DNA from: Rotaria socialis
Taxonomy: Eukaryota > Rotifera > Eurotatoria > Philodinida > Philodinidae
Length of the DNA stretch: 64,000 nt
Reading direction: 5' to 3'
NCBI GenBank assembly: GCA_905331475.1
Contig: CAJNYU010001570.1
Span: forward strand, 310,001-374,000
Shown here: positions 1-12,434 of the stretch, one piece after another
Layout: the number at the start of each line of letters is the position of its first letter
Position numbering within the stretch: the first letter of the stretch is position 1
Program-made: the position numbers and the translations under genes
Notes under the pieces: generated by a model
Databases searched by the model: none
Told to the model about the DNA's origin: nothing
What the model saw: the letters and a program-made list of their open reading frames with translations, nothing else

Positions 1-22
1 GGCTATAGGGTACCTTTTGGAC

Positions 23-129
23 TAGGACTACGACAGCTCTGGCGAGCTGAACTGAACTGTTCAAACAGTTCAGCTCAGTTCGAGAGAGCTGTTTGAACAG
101 TTCACCAGTTCGGAACTGTTATAGTCCTA
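23..129. repeat. Small foldback repeat rich in GAAC/GTTC
   Basis: The ends are inverted copies (taggactacgacag near 23 and ctgttatagtccta near 129), and the interior is made of self-complementary blocks such as gaactgttcaaacagttc. The whole 107 bp can fold on itself. It sits in an intron of the kinase gene, or upstream of its first visible exon. Related GAAC-rich blocks occur at about 25441-25510 and 25800-25910. Probably a non-autonomous foldback element; no target-site duplication was recognised. Confidence 0.6.
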
Positions 130-381
130 CATACGATACATAGAATCAACAATAGTTCAGATAGATATCAAGGTTGGTTGCATTGAAGACATCTTAATTG
201 TCTGAAGTTTTTCAATAAAATTTTCTTATGTTTCACGGAAAAAACAACAACGACAATTGCCAATGTAACTTAAGATCATATGTTCATTATGAAGAAAAAA
301 TGTTGCTGAAATTTCGAATTTTTCTCGATTTTGAACCAAGAAATTGGATTTAAATTGAAATCTATTTATTTGTATTTATAG

Positions 382-1151
382 AGACGAGATGAACGTATTG
401 TATGTCGCACAGATATAAAAGTAATTGATTTTGGTTCTGCAACATTCGATTGGGAACATCACTCAACAATTGTTTCAACTCGACATTATCGTGCACCAGA
501 AGTTATACTTGAATTGGGATGGTCTCAACCTTGTGATGTTTGGAGCGTCGGTTGTATTTTATTTGAACTCTATCTTGGTTTTACTCTCTTTCAAGTATCG
601 TATAAATTGATCCATAAGCTTTCTAAATGATCATTTTTTTTGTTTTTTTTCTATAGACTCATGATAATAAAGAACATTTAGCGATGATGGAACGCATACT
701 CGGTCCTATTCCATATCGAATGGCAAAACAGTCAAAGTAAATAAAGCTAAAATAGCAATGTTAACATATTAAAAACGTTACATAAATCTGTTTTTTTCCT
801 TTAGAAAAACGAAATATTTCTACCATGGCCGATTGGACTGGGATGAACGTAGTTCAGCTGGTCGTTATGTTCGAGACAATTGTAAACCGTTAAGAGTAAG
901 ATAAACAGATTTCTTTGTTTTATTCAAAAACTAACAATTTCTTATTTATTTATCCATTCAAGCGTTATATGATGAGTGACGAAGCAGATCATCAGCAGTT
1001 ATTTGAATTGATTGAAAAAATGCTCGAATACGATCCAAAACGACGAATAACATTGATTGATGCTCTTCGACATCCTTTTTTCGAACGTCTTCTGCCTGAA
1101 CAACGTATTAATGATGTTCTTTCAAACGCAAATGCATCTGCTAGTTCTTGA
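382..1151 (+). CDS. CDC2-like (CLK/LAMMER) dual-specificity kinase, 3' part
   Basis: Exons seen: 382-594, 657-736, 805-895 and 963-1151, all in frame through canonical GT-AG introns; the 5' end lies left of the window. The first exon begins just before the DFG motif (VIDFGSATF), so the N-lobe and catalytic loop are missing here. The activation segment runs to [10 protein letters not shown], then the CDVWSVGC helix. The signature [11 protein letters not shown] at about 685-715 is the LAMMER motif that defines CLK kinases. A [12 protein letters not shown] insert follows and the domain ends with [11 protein letters not shown] kinases phosphorylate SR splicing factors in the nucleus. The C-terminus is a short Asn/Ala/Ser-rich tail. 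No frame break is seen. Family assignment is secure; which CLK paralogue cannot be told. Confidence 0.93.
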
Positions 1152-1566
1152 TAAAGTTTACTTTGTGATATATTCTAACATATATCATCATTATATATTT
1201 GTGAGAAAACTCGAGAAAAAACACCATAGTCGATTCTAATTGTCTTTTTTTTTCTCGCTCACACATTTTCTCTATATCTTGTGCATGTTTTCTTTTTCTT
1301 TTTCTATGTTGTATTACTTCTTCTACACTGTACTACTATGATAATGCATAAAAGACATAAAAAATAGACGGAACAATTGTTTTTCTTTTCTTTTCTTGTT
1401 ATTTGTTTCATGTAATTCTCTTTCTTTTTTCTTTTGTCACTGTGTCCGTCTGGGCTAACAAAAATTAGTCAAGGAGGATAAGTAAAAACTAACAAGAAAC
1501 AAAATGTCTCCTATATTCATAAATGTACATATATATACATGACTTTTTACAGATTATTGAATAAGT
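1152..1566. other. Intergenic spacer, kinase to Rossmann-RING gene
   Basis: AT-rich and T-rich 3' flank of the kinase followed by the 5' flank of the next gene. No open frame or repeat of note was seen. Short tandem spacing of same-strand genes is typical of a compact genome. Confidence 0.6.
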
Positions 1567-4500
1567 ATGGTTCGAATTGCTGTATTGGGCTGTGGAAATA
1601 TGGGCTTAAGAATTGCAGGTTCAGTCTTATGATTGACTTTTCTCGTTCTTGTTTCTAATACTTGCTTATTTTTCTTAGGCAATTTTGCCTATTTTGGTCA
1701 CATCGTAAAGATTTTTGATAGTGACTTGAAACAATTGGATACAGCATGTGAGCGCATACGTTACGATGAAGATCAATTATATCGTGATGGTCTTATTGAA
1801 GTGCCAAAGTTTTTAGTGAGTTTCATATATGATACATAAAGTTTTATTTATTTTTGTAATTAATCAGGGTCAAATATTATGTTTGAACCGACTTGAAGAT
1901 GCTGTGAAAGATGTTGAATTTATTTTTGAATGCATTATCGAAAATCTAGAACTAAAACAAACATTGCTTGAAAGTAAGAATATATATTTGATGAGACTAA
2001 GAACGATGAATTAAATATGCTATTATCTGATAACAAGAAAAAAGAAGTAAAAAACAGAAATAGTTCTTAAAAATGTCATTGTTACTGTTGTTCTGTTCTA
2101 CTTATGAAATGCATTTTCTGAAACAAATGAAACTAGGACAAATGATTATACTCATGTACTTTATCAGTAGACTTTGACTTACTTATACATTTAAAAAAAA
2201 AAATAACCAAGACAATACGTACTCTTGTCATGTGTGACCTGATTGTTTTACAGTAGAAGACTACAATAGAGAGACATTAAGAATTTAATTAAAAGTCTCT
2301 GATACCTTAAACAAGTTGTGTAATACAATAAATAAAGAGACTGAAAGGTATATTTTTAGGCGGTACTTGTTCTGATCTACATCTTCACCAGTAGAAATAA
2401 ATCTAGGTCAAATCAAGATGCTCTACTTATTTTATTCGATATGAAAATTTGTAATGATTGTTTCTCTTTAATATTTTCGTAAAAAACGAATTCTAAAATA
2501 CAAATTCTTGTTTGTTTTATCGTGGAACACAATTTATTTTGTCTATTACAAAATTTATTTCTGATTTTTTCAATTCAAGATGTTGAGTTTTACATTATAT
2601 AGGATTCATCAAAACCCATAAAGAACAGTAAAAGCATGCACACACTTTTGCCTGATGATACAAAGATTTGAAACAGTTTCAATGAAGAGTTTACTTGAAT
2701 TCGTAAATTATTAGCTAATTCAATGAGCGAAATATTTATCTATCGAAGCTTTTTTTCGATAATAAAACCTATTACAATTATATAAACTCATAATTTTTGA
2801 AATGAGATTTTTTTTAAAAACTATCTCATCGTATAAAAAACAATTATTCCGAATAATTATTATACAATTTTAACAGCAGTACCAATTTTCAGTAGAATAT
2901 TGTTGAAATTGTAATTATTTTTCGATTCAGATTTGAAAAGTATCAATCTCATAATATTGTTGTGTCTGAGAAATGTTAATATCTGAATATATTATTACAA
3001 TTCTGGACAAGCAAATTTAAGTTAGTTTTTCAACAATATTCGATGAATTATTCTTGATTGGCAATCGATTCATGATAGTCTGAGCTTTAATTATTTCATC
3101 TCAAAAATAAGTAATGCAAAAATTTGATGTTTAGAATCACAAAAAAAGGAATTTTTTAATTATTCGTATTGCTTAAAGAAATAACTGATTGTACTTTCGT
3201 TATGGACTATCCTTTCAAAAAGCAAACAGTCCTTGCTACAATATTTCCGTATAATAACATAGAAGAAATGAAATAACGGGTGTCCCATAAAGAATGGGCC
3301 CATTGGTATTTTCGAAATTTCTTCTCTACTATCCCCATGATGAAGACACATTTTTCACCAAGAGATAGCGCTTGAAAATCTCTACAAAACTATGTATGAA
3401 TAGAGTCAAAATCTATTTTAGATATATTTGAAATAAGACGAAAAGTAACGGTGTATAAAAAACTGTAAAAAGTAACGGAGTAGGCGTAATGAACGGTCGC
3501 ACTTTGCATCTCATTGTTTCATCACTCACTTCGCCTTAATAGAAAAACAAAATATACCAAAAGATGCAGCGTGAAAAGTTCTGCAATTTACAGAAGGCCG
3601 CTTATTATATAATTGCATTTTTTGTTTTCATAATAGGCAAAATTTCGAGCAATCAAATTTTGACCGTGCAAAATAGTATACTTGTTGCTACAAGATGAAT
3701 TGGTTTTTCCTTCATAGCTCTTTTTATAATTTGTACTTTTGAAATTGTAGAGCTTTTCACGCTGCATCATCTGGTATATTTTATTTTTCTAATGCGGCAG
3801 CGTAAGCGATAAAAATGAGATGCAAATCACAACCATTCATTATGCTCAATCCATTACTTACTTTTTACAGCTTTTTATGTCTTTACGTTTCATCTTTTTC
3901 CGAATACATGTGAAACAATTTTTTGGAACTAGACATAGTTTTGTAGAGAATTTCAAGCGTTATCTTGTGGTAAAAAAAAAGGTGTCTTCATCATGGGGAT
4001 AGTAGAGAAGAAATTTCGAAAATACTAATAGGCTCATTCTTTATCGGACACCCTTATATCAAAAAACTTATGCAATACTTCGAATATGTTCGATAATGAA
4101 TATAATTATTTTAGAAGCTGCTCAATTTGCATCAGCGAGTGTAATCATATGCTCAAATTCAATGCGATTAGATTTAGACAAAATGTCAGAAAATTTACCT
4201 CATAAAGAAGTAAATAAATATAAATACAATCATTCGCAACCTTTCAATGTTTGATATATTTTATCTAGAATTTTGTCGGTGCACGTTTCCTTTTTCCAGT
4301 TTATTATGTGCCTGAAATCGAACTGAACCCAACAAAAACAACAAGTACACAAACAATCGCTACTTGTAAGATTTTGTATTTATGTTTTTTTTGTTTTTTG
4401 TTTATTGTTTATCTTTTGATTGTGTTTTAGTGAGAACATTACTTGAACCCATGGATAAGGTACTTTATTTTCGTTCATCGCCCGATCCATTAATACTTGA

Positions 4501-4958
4501 TGAAGAGCAACGGGAATCAAGACGAAAAGGTAATCTTAAATAATAAAAAACCATTGAAATGTATGTTTATTTTACTTTTTTAGCTCGAATTGAGTCATTA
4601 AAAAAGAGCAGTGGAGTCATGGTTGTTCGTGGTCGAACATTACCAGGATTGACATCGTCGAATCGATTTAACCACAGTGGAAATCGTAGTGATTTAAGTA
4701 AGCAGCTAATTCAATTGCTATTCATTTATGTTTGTTTTTTCAAATTTAGTTGAAAGTGGAAACAATAATGCCAATAATTCAGTAGCAAATGAAAATGTTG
4801 ATTGTTCGATTTGTATGGATCGGCCACGTAATTCTGTTATTCGTTCATGTAATCATTTTGTAACCTGTTATGAATGTGCACGTTTATTATATAATCGGAA
4901 AGATCCATGTCCAGTTTGTCGTAAACGTATTGACGATGTTATTCGTGTTTATACGTGA
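1567..4958 (+). CDS. 3-hydroxyacyl-CoA dehydrogenase-type Rossmann domain fused to C-terminal RING finger
   Basis: Exons 1567-1618, 1679-1815, 1868-1973, 4115-4209, 4269-4365, 4431-4529, 4584-4697 and 4750-4958 sum to 909 nt, giving 302 aa. Residues 1-160 resemble the NAD-binding domain of 3-hydroxyacyl-CoA dehydrogenase: MVRIAVLGCGNMG carries GxGxxG, and GARFLFPVYYVPEIEL matches the end of that domain. The family's catalytic His (as in GxHFFxPVP) is Arg here, and the helical C-terminal dimerisation domain is absent. Residues 250-302 form a C3HC4 RING: CSIC, CNH, TCYEC, CPVC, then a short tail ending IRVYT, like the terminal RINGs of IAP/Mahogunin-type E3 ligases. Inferred role: a ubiquitin ligase whose pseudo-dehydrogenase part senses a nucleotide or binds a partner. 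Intron 3 is 2.1 kb and hosts a transposon-like element; the others are short. Confidence 0.88.
3276..4054. mobile_element. Foldback MITE with very long terminal inverted repeats, Tc1/mariner-like ends
   Basis: The left end aCGGGTGTCCCATAAAGAATG and the right end, read on the minus strand, aGGGTGTCCGATAAAGAATG are inverted copies. The similarity continues for roughly 300 bp inward, including the shared stretch attttcgaaatttcttctct and the inner block gatgcagcgtgaaaag around 3565 and 3765. A TA dinucleotide flanks both ends (3274-3275 and 4055-4056), as expected for Tc1/mariner-type integration. There is no transposase frame inside, so it is non-autonomous. It lies wholly within intron 3 (1974-4114) of the Rossmann-RING gene. 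Confidence 0.85.
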
Positions 4959-5763
4959 AATACTTAATTGACCAAGAAAGGTCTTTTTTCTCACACTATC
5001 TCGCTATTTATTGTATTGTATTTGTGTCAGATTACGTGTTTGTGATCTATGTATTATTTAAAGTCTCAAAAAAAATACGAGAACAGATTTTTTTCTCCTT
5101 AAAAAAAACAAAATATGGATTTCGAAAGAAATCTTTATATTAATATTTTTGAAAATATTGTTATCTATTCGTTTTGTTCGTATAAATTTTATTTTAGAAA
5201 AGTTCTTCGTCATTGGTCCACTATGAAATCAGCGATTCAAATAAAAATATCATTATCACGGCAAGAAATCATTCTTTACTTTTTTTGATTTTATCGAAAG
5301 ACGTTTTCATATTTATCAGGTATAATGATTACTAAGTATTTCATATGCGTAGTAGTGTGTCAATACACATGGTACTTTCTCATAATGAGACGGTGAGAAA
5401 GTTGATAAAAACTTATTTAAAAGAATCATCATAAATTGAACGAAAAAGTTTTTTAATAAAAGCAACAACAACCTTGTTGTAACATTTAATAGTAGAAAAC
5501 CTTGAAATTAAGTAGAAAATCATTAGTATATGATGTTTGAACCGTTGAGAAATCTTAAAAATCTCGAGAATAAGCATAAAAAAAAGTGACCTATTAATTC
5601 AATAAAACTAGGACAAAATATTATCGTTACCTAGTGCACGCCCTCGGTTTTTTATCTTTGTTTTTGATTTCACTCTATAAAAAGGTAATGAATCCAGCAG
5701 TTTGTATAGAGTTCTTTCACTTCTAATAGTATCTGATTTAACCTTTCTACTGAAAATAAAAAG
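4959..5763. other. Intergenic spacer
   Basis: About 800 bp of AT-rich sequence between two same-strand genes. No coding signal or clear repeat was seen; the promoter of the downstream fusion gene must lie here, but no confident core element was recognised. Confidence 0.55.
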
Positions 5764-7847
5764 ATGTCTGTACAAATGAAAAGTATACAATTCAGTATGT
5801 ATTCTACTTTTGATTTATATATTTGTATAGTTATACGAATTATTATTTTTAAATATCTTTCTTATAGATTTTCATGGTTTACTAGCACTAGTTCAAATTC
5901 TGGTGAGCCCTCTGGTGTCCATCAGTCATGCCATCGAATTTTTTATGTTTCAAATGGTAAGTAAAATAATCTTTTATTCATATGAATATAAACAGTTCGT
6001 TCGGATTATTATAATTCATAGGTTGTATGGTACGACTTATATATGTATACACCACTACAAATTCATCTATCACCTTGCATGGCTCGGATTCCTCGCTTCA
6101 TTCGAATCGGTGATCAATGCATAACTGTATTTAATGCTAATATTGTCACATATTCACGAACACTTCTTATCATGCCAATAGCTTGGTGTCTAAAGTAAAT
6201 ATTATCTTTGATATTATGTAAAGCTTTATCAATAAAAATTACCTTTTTTCTATAGATATAATTATCCGGTTCTGGCATGTCTATTAGTTGTTTTTCATGA
6301 TTTTCTTGATCATGTCGATGGCATTGTTGCAAAAGTACAAAAACGTCTCTATGGTGAAAATATCGATGATCCTGTATTGGGTGGCTTTATGGATGCATTC
6401 TGCGATAAAATTGTTAATATTTTTTGTCTTTGGACAATTTTACAAGAAACACATTTCGAACAAACATCTACATTTGTCTCAATTGGATTTATTGTTTTAT
6501 GTTATACGATCATTGGTCTTGAAACAGCTATTGGCGTTGTTCGTGTACAAGATTACTTTTATGCTGCTCTCAATAAAAATAAGTAAGCTATTCAATTAAA
6601 ACTATAGAAACCTATATTAAATCAATCTATAAAAATTAATTTAGAGTATCTTGTCAAGGTTCAACATCGGCTGCAATGGAGGGAAAATTAAAAGAAAAAC
6701 TTGAATCAATGGGATTAGCATTTTTATGTCTATCAACAGGTCATCTTTCTCCATTTAATCATTGGTGTAAGTAGAAATTTTTCTTGTTACGTTTTCTTTG
6801 TTAAACAATTCATTTTTTTTATTTTTTTTAGCTGGTATGACGGGGGTTATATGTTTTTCATTGACAATACGATTGGCTTATGCATCGTTAATGAAAAAAT
6901 TACAAGCACGAGAAATAGTCAGCGCAAAAAAGAAAGCCACATCTACTGGTGTAACATCAGAAACGGTTTCTCCTTCAGTATCACCCATTAATAAAACTAT
7001 TGCAGTAATTAATGCATTTAACTCGTTAACCAATGTAAAATCTCGAAGTCGCGCACTGACAATCGATTCTTTAGTGCGAGAAGTAATTATTTTAATCTAT
7101 TAATAGATTTTAACAAGTTAGTGTTATTTATTATTATTTCAGAATGAAAAACAAAAACGTCTAAATCCTCAAACGAGTCGTTCATCATCAACTACAGGAA
7201 GTACATCAAGTATAACCAATGGCCATGTATCACCTAATATTTTCAAAAATATAACAAATCCATTAATCAATCATATCAATGATATTCGAGAAGAAAACGA
7301 TGACCGTAGTAGTTCATCTTCTGCATCTGAATGTCAAGAAGATTATCTTCATAATCTTCCACGTAGTTCATCGTTACCAGCAATGTGGCTTGATGGTCGA
7401 GCTGATAAAGTTTATACTATTGGCTGTTTTGATCTATTCCATGAAGGTCACCGTCTTCTTCTTCAACGTATGCGACAATTTGGCCGTGAAGTTATTGTCG
7501 GTGTACATGATAGTAGAAGTATTCAAAAATTAAAAAATCGAGTACCAGTTGATGGGACAGAAACACGTATGCTTAATGTTAAACGTTATGCTGATCAAGT
7601 CTATTGTGTAGCTGGCACAGATCCATCGGTTTTTGTTAAATCTATCGTACACTTAAATGAAAATGAAACAGCACTTTATGTACGTGGTGATGATATGGCA
7701 GATTTTCCATCAAAACATGTTGTAGAAGAATTAATGCCTGTCAAATTTTTACCATATACAAATGGTGTATCAAGTACAAAGTTAAGAAAAGAATTATTTT
7801 CACATATTAAAGAAAATGATATGGAACATTTAGAAAAAATTAATTAG
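5764..7847 (+). CDS. CDP-alcohol phosphotransferase domain fused to cytidylyltransferase domain
   Basis: Exons 5764-5794, 5868-5956, 6022-6194, 6256-6582, 6645-6766, 6832-7082 and 7143-7847 sum to 1698 nt (565 aa). The N-terminal ~270 aa is hydrophobic, with several membrane segments, and carries a CDP-alcohol phosphotransferase-like site: DHVDGIVAK, then GGFMDAFCD, giving DG-x2-A-K ... G-x3-D-x3-D. The usual AR is AK, and the spacer before the glycine is about 15 residues rather than 8. A Ser/Thr-rich linker (~residues 290-410) follows. The C-terminal ~155 aa is a cytidylyltransferase: GCFDLFHEGH supplies HxGH and NGVSSTKLR matches the family's ISSTxLR-like site. Together they suggest one protein that makes a CDP-alcohol from CTP and a phospho-alcohol, then transfers it at a membrane, as in the Kennedy pathway. 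The substrate is not determined. Start chosen at the first ATG with in-frame splicing; a short upstream exon is possible. Confidence 0.88.
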
Positions 7848-9319
7848 TACGAAAATGAAACGAATTGACTGTTTAATATGATGAATCTCAGAGTTGCGAC
7901 ATAAAATATTCCTTCTAAAGTGTTTGTTTTTATCAACATACCGTTTTTCTTGTTTATTTGTTTTTACAATAAAATTAAATGAATAATAATCAAGTCTTCG
8001 TCTTTTGAAAATAGTTGCACTATATATTTTTTATGAAGAAATCGTGTTTGTAATGCAACACAAAAATGTATTCCATAGAAAAACAGTCTAGATACCCTAG
8101 TTATTTTGTTCTATTCCAGACAACGATGAAGGCGGTTTATTTTTGTCTTTTCTATTATATCCTTTAAATAGAATGTCTCAAATAATCGAAATTTTTGAAC
8201 TAAAGTAAATGTAATTCGTATAAAAGTATTATTTTATAACTAATTTGTTTTGATGTTAGATGACGTAATGTCTTGCGTAACTAATATTTCTGAAGTAGTT
8301 AGTTCTTTAACTTATTAACATATATGCACATCGTTTTAAACGTTTCTGATGTCGAAGATAAAAAAAAAGACCCACACTTGTTAATCGTTGTATAGTGAAG
8401 TAGCCAATGCTTTTATTTTTTCAGTTGACGTTTAATCAATACTAGGAGTATTTCTTTTAATTTTCTTGTAGATAATTTATTTGCCAACATGACTCACAAG
8501 AATTAAAATTCCAATGTTTATTTCATAAATACAATAATATTCAGTAAATATTTACAATATATATATATATATATTTATCAGTTGATAAGGTATTACCAAC
8601 TAGCAAGTTTCGAAGAAATTTATGATAAAATCCATTTGTCTATCCACAGGTGATAAACTATAGATTCTGTCATCAATAAAAAAATACTGTTAGAACATTC
8701 ACTACTACATAGATTGTAGAAAAATGATCATTTAAGTATCTAATACAAAAATTAAATTTGTCTATCTAAATAAACACATGAGTAATTTTTGTCTTATAAA
8801 CACGAATTAAAATTTTAATAGAAATTGATTTCGATCAGTGTACGATTTTATATCATTTATTTTTCTTGAGTATTTAGGTGCAGAATTTTTAATTTATCAT
8901 GCGCTGCAATATTTAAGAAAGAAAACTATTTAGAATGACAAAGGACGAGCACATGTTCTCTGAATCATTTATTCTAACGATAGAACTGACACTGACCAAA
9001 ATACAGGTTTCATCTTAATATAATAATGTGAAACTTTTCTGACATTTGTCCGACGCCAACGTGTCGAAGTGTGTTAACCTTTTATCGATCGCTTTACCTA
9101 TTATTCAAACACATTGTTAGTATTCATTAATATTCGCTGTGCTGCGTAAAAGACTAGAGAAAAATAAATAAATAATGGGCGCACATAGAATAACAAGTTG
9201 CTGCTGTGTTTTTTCTTCTGTCCTTAATTGACTTGATGTTTTTCTAACCTATTACACAAATGAATAATTCGGTGTTTTTCATTTGTCAAGTAACACTTTA
9301 GGATATCTAAACACAAATT
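7848..9319. other. Intergenic region between lipid-enzyme genes
   Basis: About 1.5 kb, AT-rich, with a (TA)n run near 8555-8573. No ORF with coding character, tRNA or inverted repeat was recognised. It should contain the terminator of the fusion gene and the promoter of the lipase gene. Confidence 0.55.
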
Positions 9320-12300
9320 ATGCCCGGCATTCGTTTATTTGGTCGTCGTTTTAATTTTGCCTCCGATGATTTAACAATACCATCATTAATTGATCTGACT
9401 CTTCGTTTACCATTCTTAGTGACGTTTATTGTCTTTCGTATTAAAGATGAATCACCAGACTCAACATGTCCATCATCATTCTATACTGGCTATTTTTATC
9501 CACTTTTAAGTGTTTATACGGCTATAACAATCTTATGTGTTTTTATGTTTTGGATTAGTTTACGAGGAACACCTGTAAAAAATACTCGACCACGTCGCCG
9601 TATGTCAGTATTGATTTATATGCGTTTGTTTCTTGTTTTGATTGATATTAGTATTAATATAATGGGTTTAATTACAATGATAAGAGTATTTAAAATGTGT
9701 GCTATTATTTTACGTGCAACAATTGTAACGACGATAGCTTTAAGTTGGAGTGTTGCCATATCTTTATTTATAATATTAGCATTTTTTATTGATTTAACGG
9801 GTTTTGTTACAGCTGAAAAGAAATGGGAAATGAGAATCAAGATTATTTTTTGTTGTGGACAAGGTTATGGTAATAAATAAAACTCAAAAAAAAAAGAAAA
9901 GAATTGATCCATTGCTTTGCTATACACGTCATGATTGTATATTTAGGAGGACAATCTTCAGATACAAAAAATATTGTTAAAACTTTACAATACTTATTTG
10001 ATGATGAAAGATTTGATCTGGTACCAAGTGATGTTGCTGCCGGTCTTATTCTTTTACAACAAGAGGATGTACAAGAAGAACGATCAATCAATATTATACA
10101 ACATGTACCATTAGAATTACTCAAAGAAGGACTTTATTATAATTCGTATGCACAATCGGCTTTTGGATGGTATGAAAATTTGATAAATTAATTATCCCGT
10201 AGTGCATACTTTTTCTGTTGCATGTTTTTTTAAGGTTTTCTTTAGCATATCATTATAGATTAACATTTCTACCACGAATTCTTTGTGCAATGCGTTTTAG
10301 GTAAAGTAATTGAAAAAGTTTTCGGCATGCCTAAAATGTACGCACATTGCTTTATTTGATTCAAATTCAAACAGAACAATAGGATTTTGTTGTGGTTGTT
10401 GCTGTTGTGGTGGTGGTACTTGCTCATCTTGCTGCCAACATCCAGATAGTGCAAATGATCCCTGTGGAAGTCAATACGCTACATTAGCCTATTTACTACG
10501 CAAACAAAAGCCGGTCATTTTATATGCTAATTTTCTTGCTGCATTTCATCACGGTATGAAAACAACTAAAAACAATCTATGCTAGATTACTTTTGTTTAT
10601 TTTTTCTAGCACCATTTTATATAGCAGCGGACAATCAAAAGAAAACAATTGTTGTATCTATTCGTGGAACATTAAGTGCAACTGACATATTAACTGATAT
10701 CAATGCTGTGGAAGATGCATTAGAAACCGAATTATTTGGCAGTGGTTATTGTCATAGTGGTAAGTTTTCGCTTCTTTTGTTTTTATAAAGCAGTTACGGT
10801 TAATATTTTAATCAAGTCAACTAAGAAAAAGTATCATTACCATAGCATATATGAAACGAATATTAAAGATTACAACGGAACGAAACAGTACAATCGAAAA
10901 GTATTCTATAACTACTTGTAGATCATAGAATACTACGGTACTTGAAGAGTTTTTATTGAATTTCAGAGAAATTGAGTTCAATCAAGTTATATACGAAAAT
11001 ATATTGATTGAGAACTGAACGTGCATTTCATTGAGAATATGTCGATGTAGTTGTCGACACGAATGAAGATTTGTTTTCATTTTCTAATTCATACTGGAGA
11101 TATATTACCTCTAATTCCTAGAGTGATCAAATAAAAATACTCAGAATAGACTATGGTAGAATTATTGAATCTGATGCGGGCCTAACTTATATGCATACAT
11201 ATTCACTCTTACTGTTCTATTCTCAATACTCATTCAGAATACTTGAAGACCATTGTGTCATACAAAGACTTGTCCTATGATCATATAAACAATAGCCACT
11301 TGTCTGTGCAAAGTTTTACCAGAGATATTTGTAATCAGATAGAGTATCGAGATCTGCATTTAAGAATTGGGAACAATTTTAAATTCATTTTTTGAATAAA
11401 AAATGATTATTAGTGTAATTGTAACTTCGTCAGAGAAACACTATTACGCAGTATAATATGTGATAGGTAATATATAAATGAATATCAATCGAACCTTAAT
11501 AATGAATAATATTTCATTCTATGCTGATCAATCATAGTTATTTCTTGAATAAGTTATCATAAATCTAACATAATTCATTATTCGTTCATTAGATAAATCA
11601 AAAAAATGAAATAACCTATCGGTTCTAATGAGAAAAATATTTATCTATACTCTACCAGAGTTTTACAATACTTATAATTTATTGTATTTATTAAAAGGTA
11701 TGCATTCAACAGCTAAATATATTCTCGATGATATATCAATACGTTTAGTAGACATATTTACAAAGTATCCTGATTATACATTAGTTCTATGTGGGTATTC
11801 ACTTGGTGCCGGTATCGCATCGATTCTTGCTATTCTATTGAAATCAAAGTATCCACATTTAAAATGTTACGGAATGGCGATGCCTGGTGCGGTTTTATCA
11901 GAAGATTTAGCCGTTGCAACGCGTGATTTTATTTATTCATATGTTGTTGACGTTGATATGATAACACGTGCATCGATTCGTTCATTGGAACATTTAAGAG
12001 ATCGAATTATTGATGCATTACATACATGTAATCGAAGTAAAATGCGTTTATTAACAATGACACTTGTGCAAGCGTTAACTAAACGTCGTCAAGCTTTTCA
12101 TTCTATGAATCATCAATCACAAACATTAATTGATGATTCATTAACAAATTCAATGACAACTACCGGTGGTAATTTTTCTATTTCACCGACAGTTGTAACG
12201 TCTCATTCAGGCGAACGTGCGCATTTAGTTATACCTGGAACAATAGTACACTTATATTCAACCGAGCGTGTTGGCTTATTCTCACGAAAGATCTCATATC

Positions 12301-12434
12301 GTGCTGGGATCAGTACATATAATCAATTTCGTCAATTCATTGTTCATCCCAGAATGTGGCTTGATCATTTCCCTGCATCATATAGTACAGCATTAACAGA
12401 TGTTATAGAAAACTATGATCAAATTTCAACATAA
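9320..12434 (+). CDS. sn-1-specific diacylglycerol lipase (DAGL)
   Basis: Exons 9320-9869, 9947-10169, 10235-10300, 10375-10553, 10610-10759 and 11698-12434 sum to 1905 nt, 634 aa, close to DAGL-beta in length and far shorter than DAGL-alpha. The start MPGIRLFGRR and the following SDDL match the conserved DAGL N-terminus. Four hydrophobic segments lie within the first ~170 aa. LVPSDVAAGLILLQQ is a family hallmark. The alpha/beta-hydrolase domain has VVSIRGTLSATD and the nucleophile elbow CGYSLGAG (Ser). An Asp in the VVDVDMITR segment is the probable acid and a C-terminal His, perhaps in LDHFP, completes the triad. A Cys-rich insert (CCGCCCCGGG) lies at ~10390. DAGL hydrolyses diacylglycerol to 2-acylglycerol (2-AG in animals) at the plasma membrane. 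Intron 5 is unusually long (938 bp). Confidence 0.95.
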
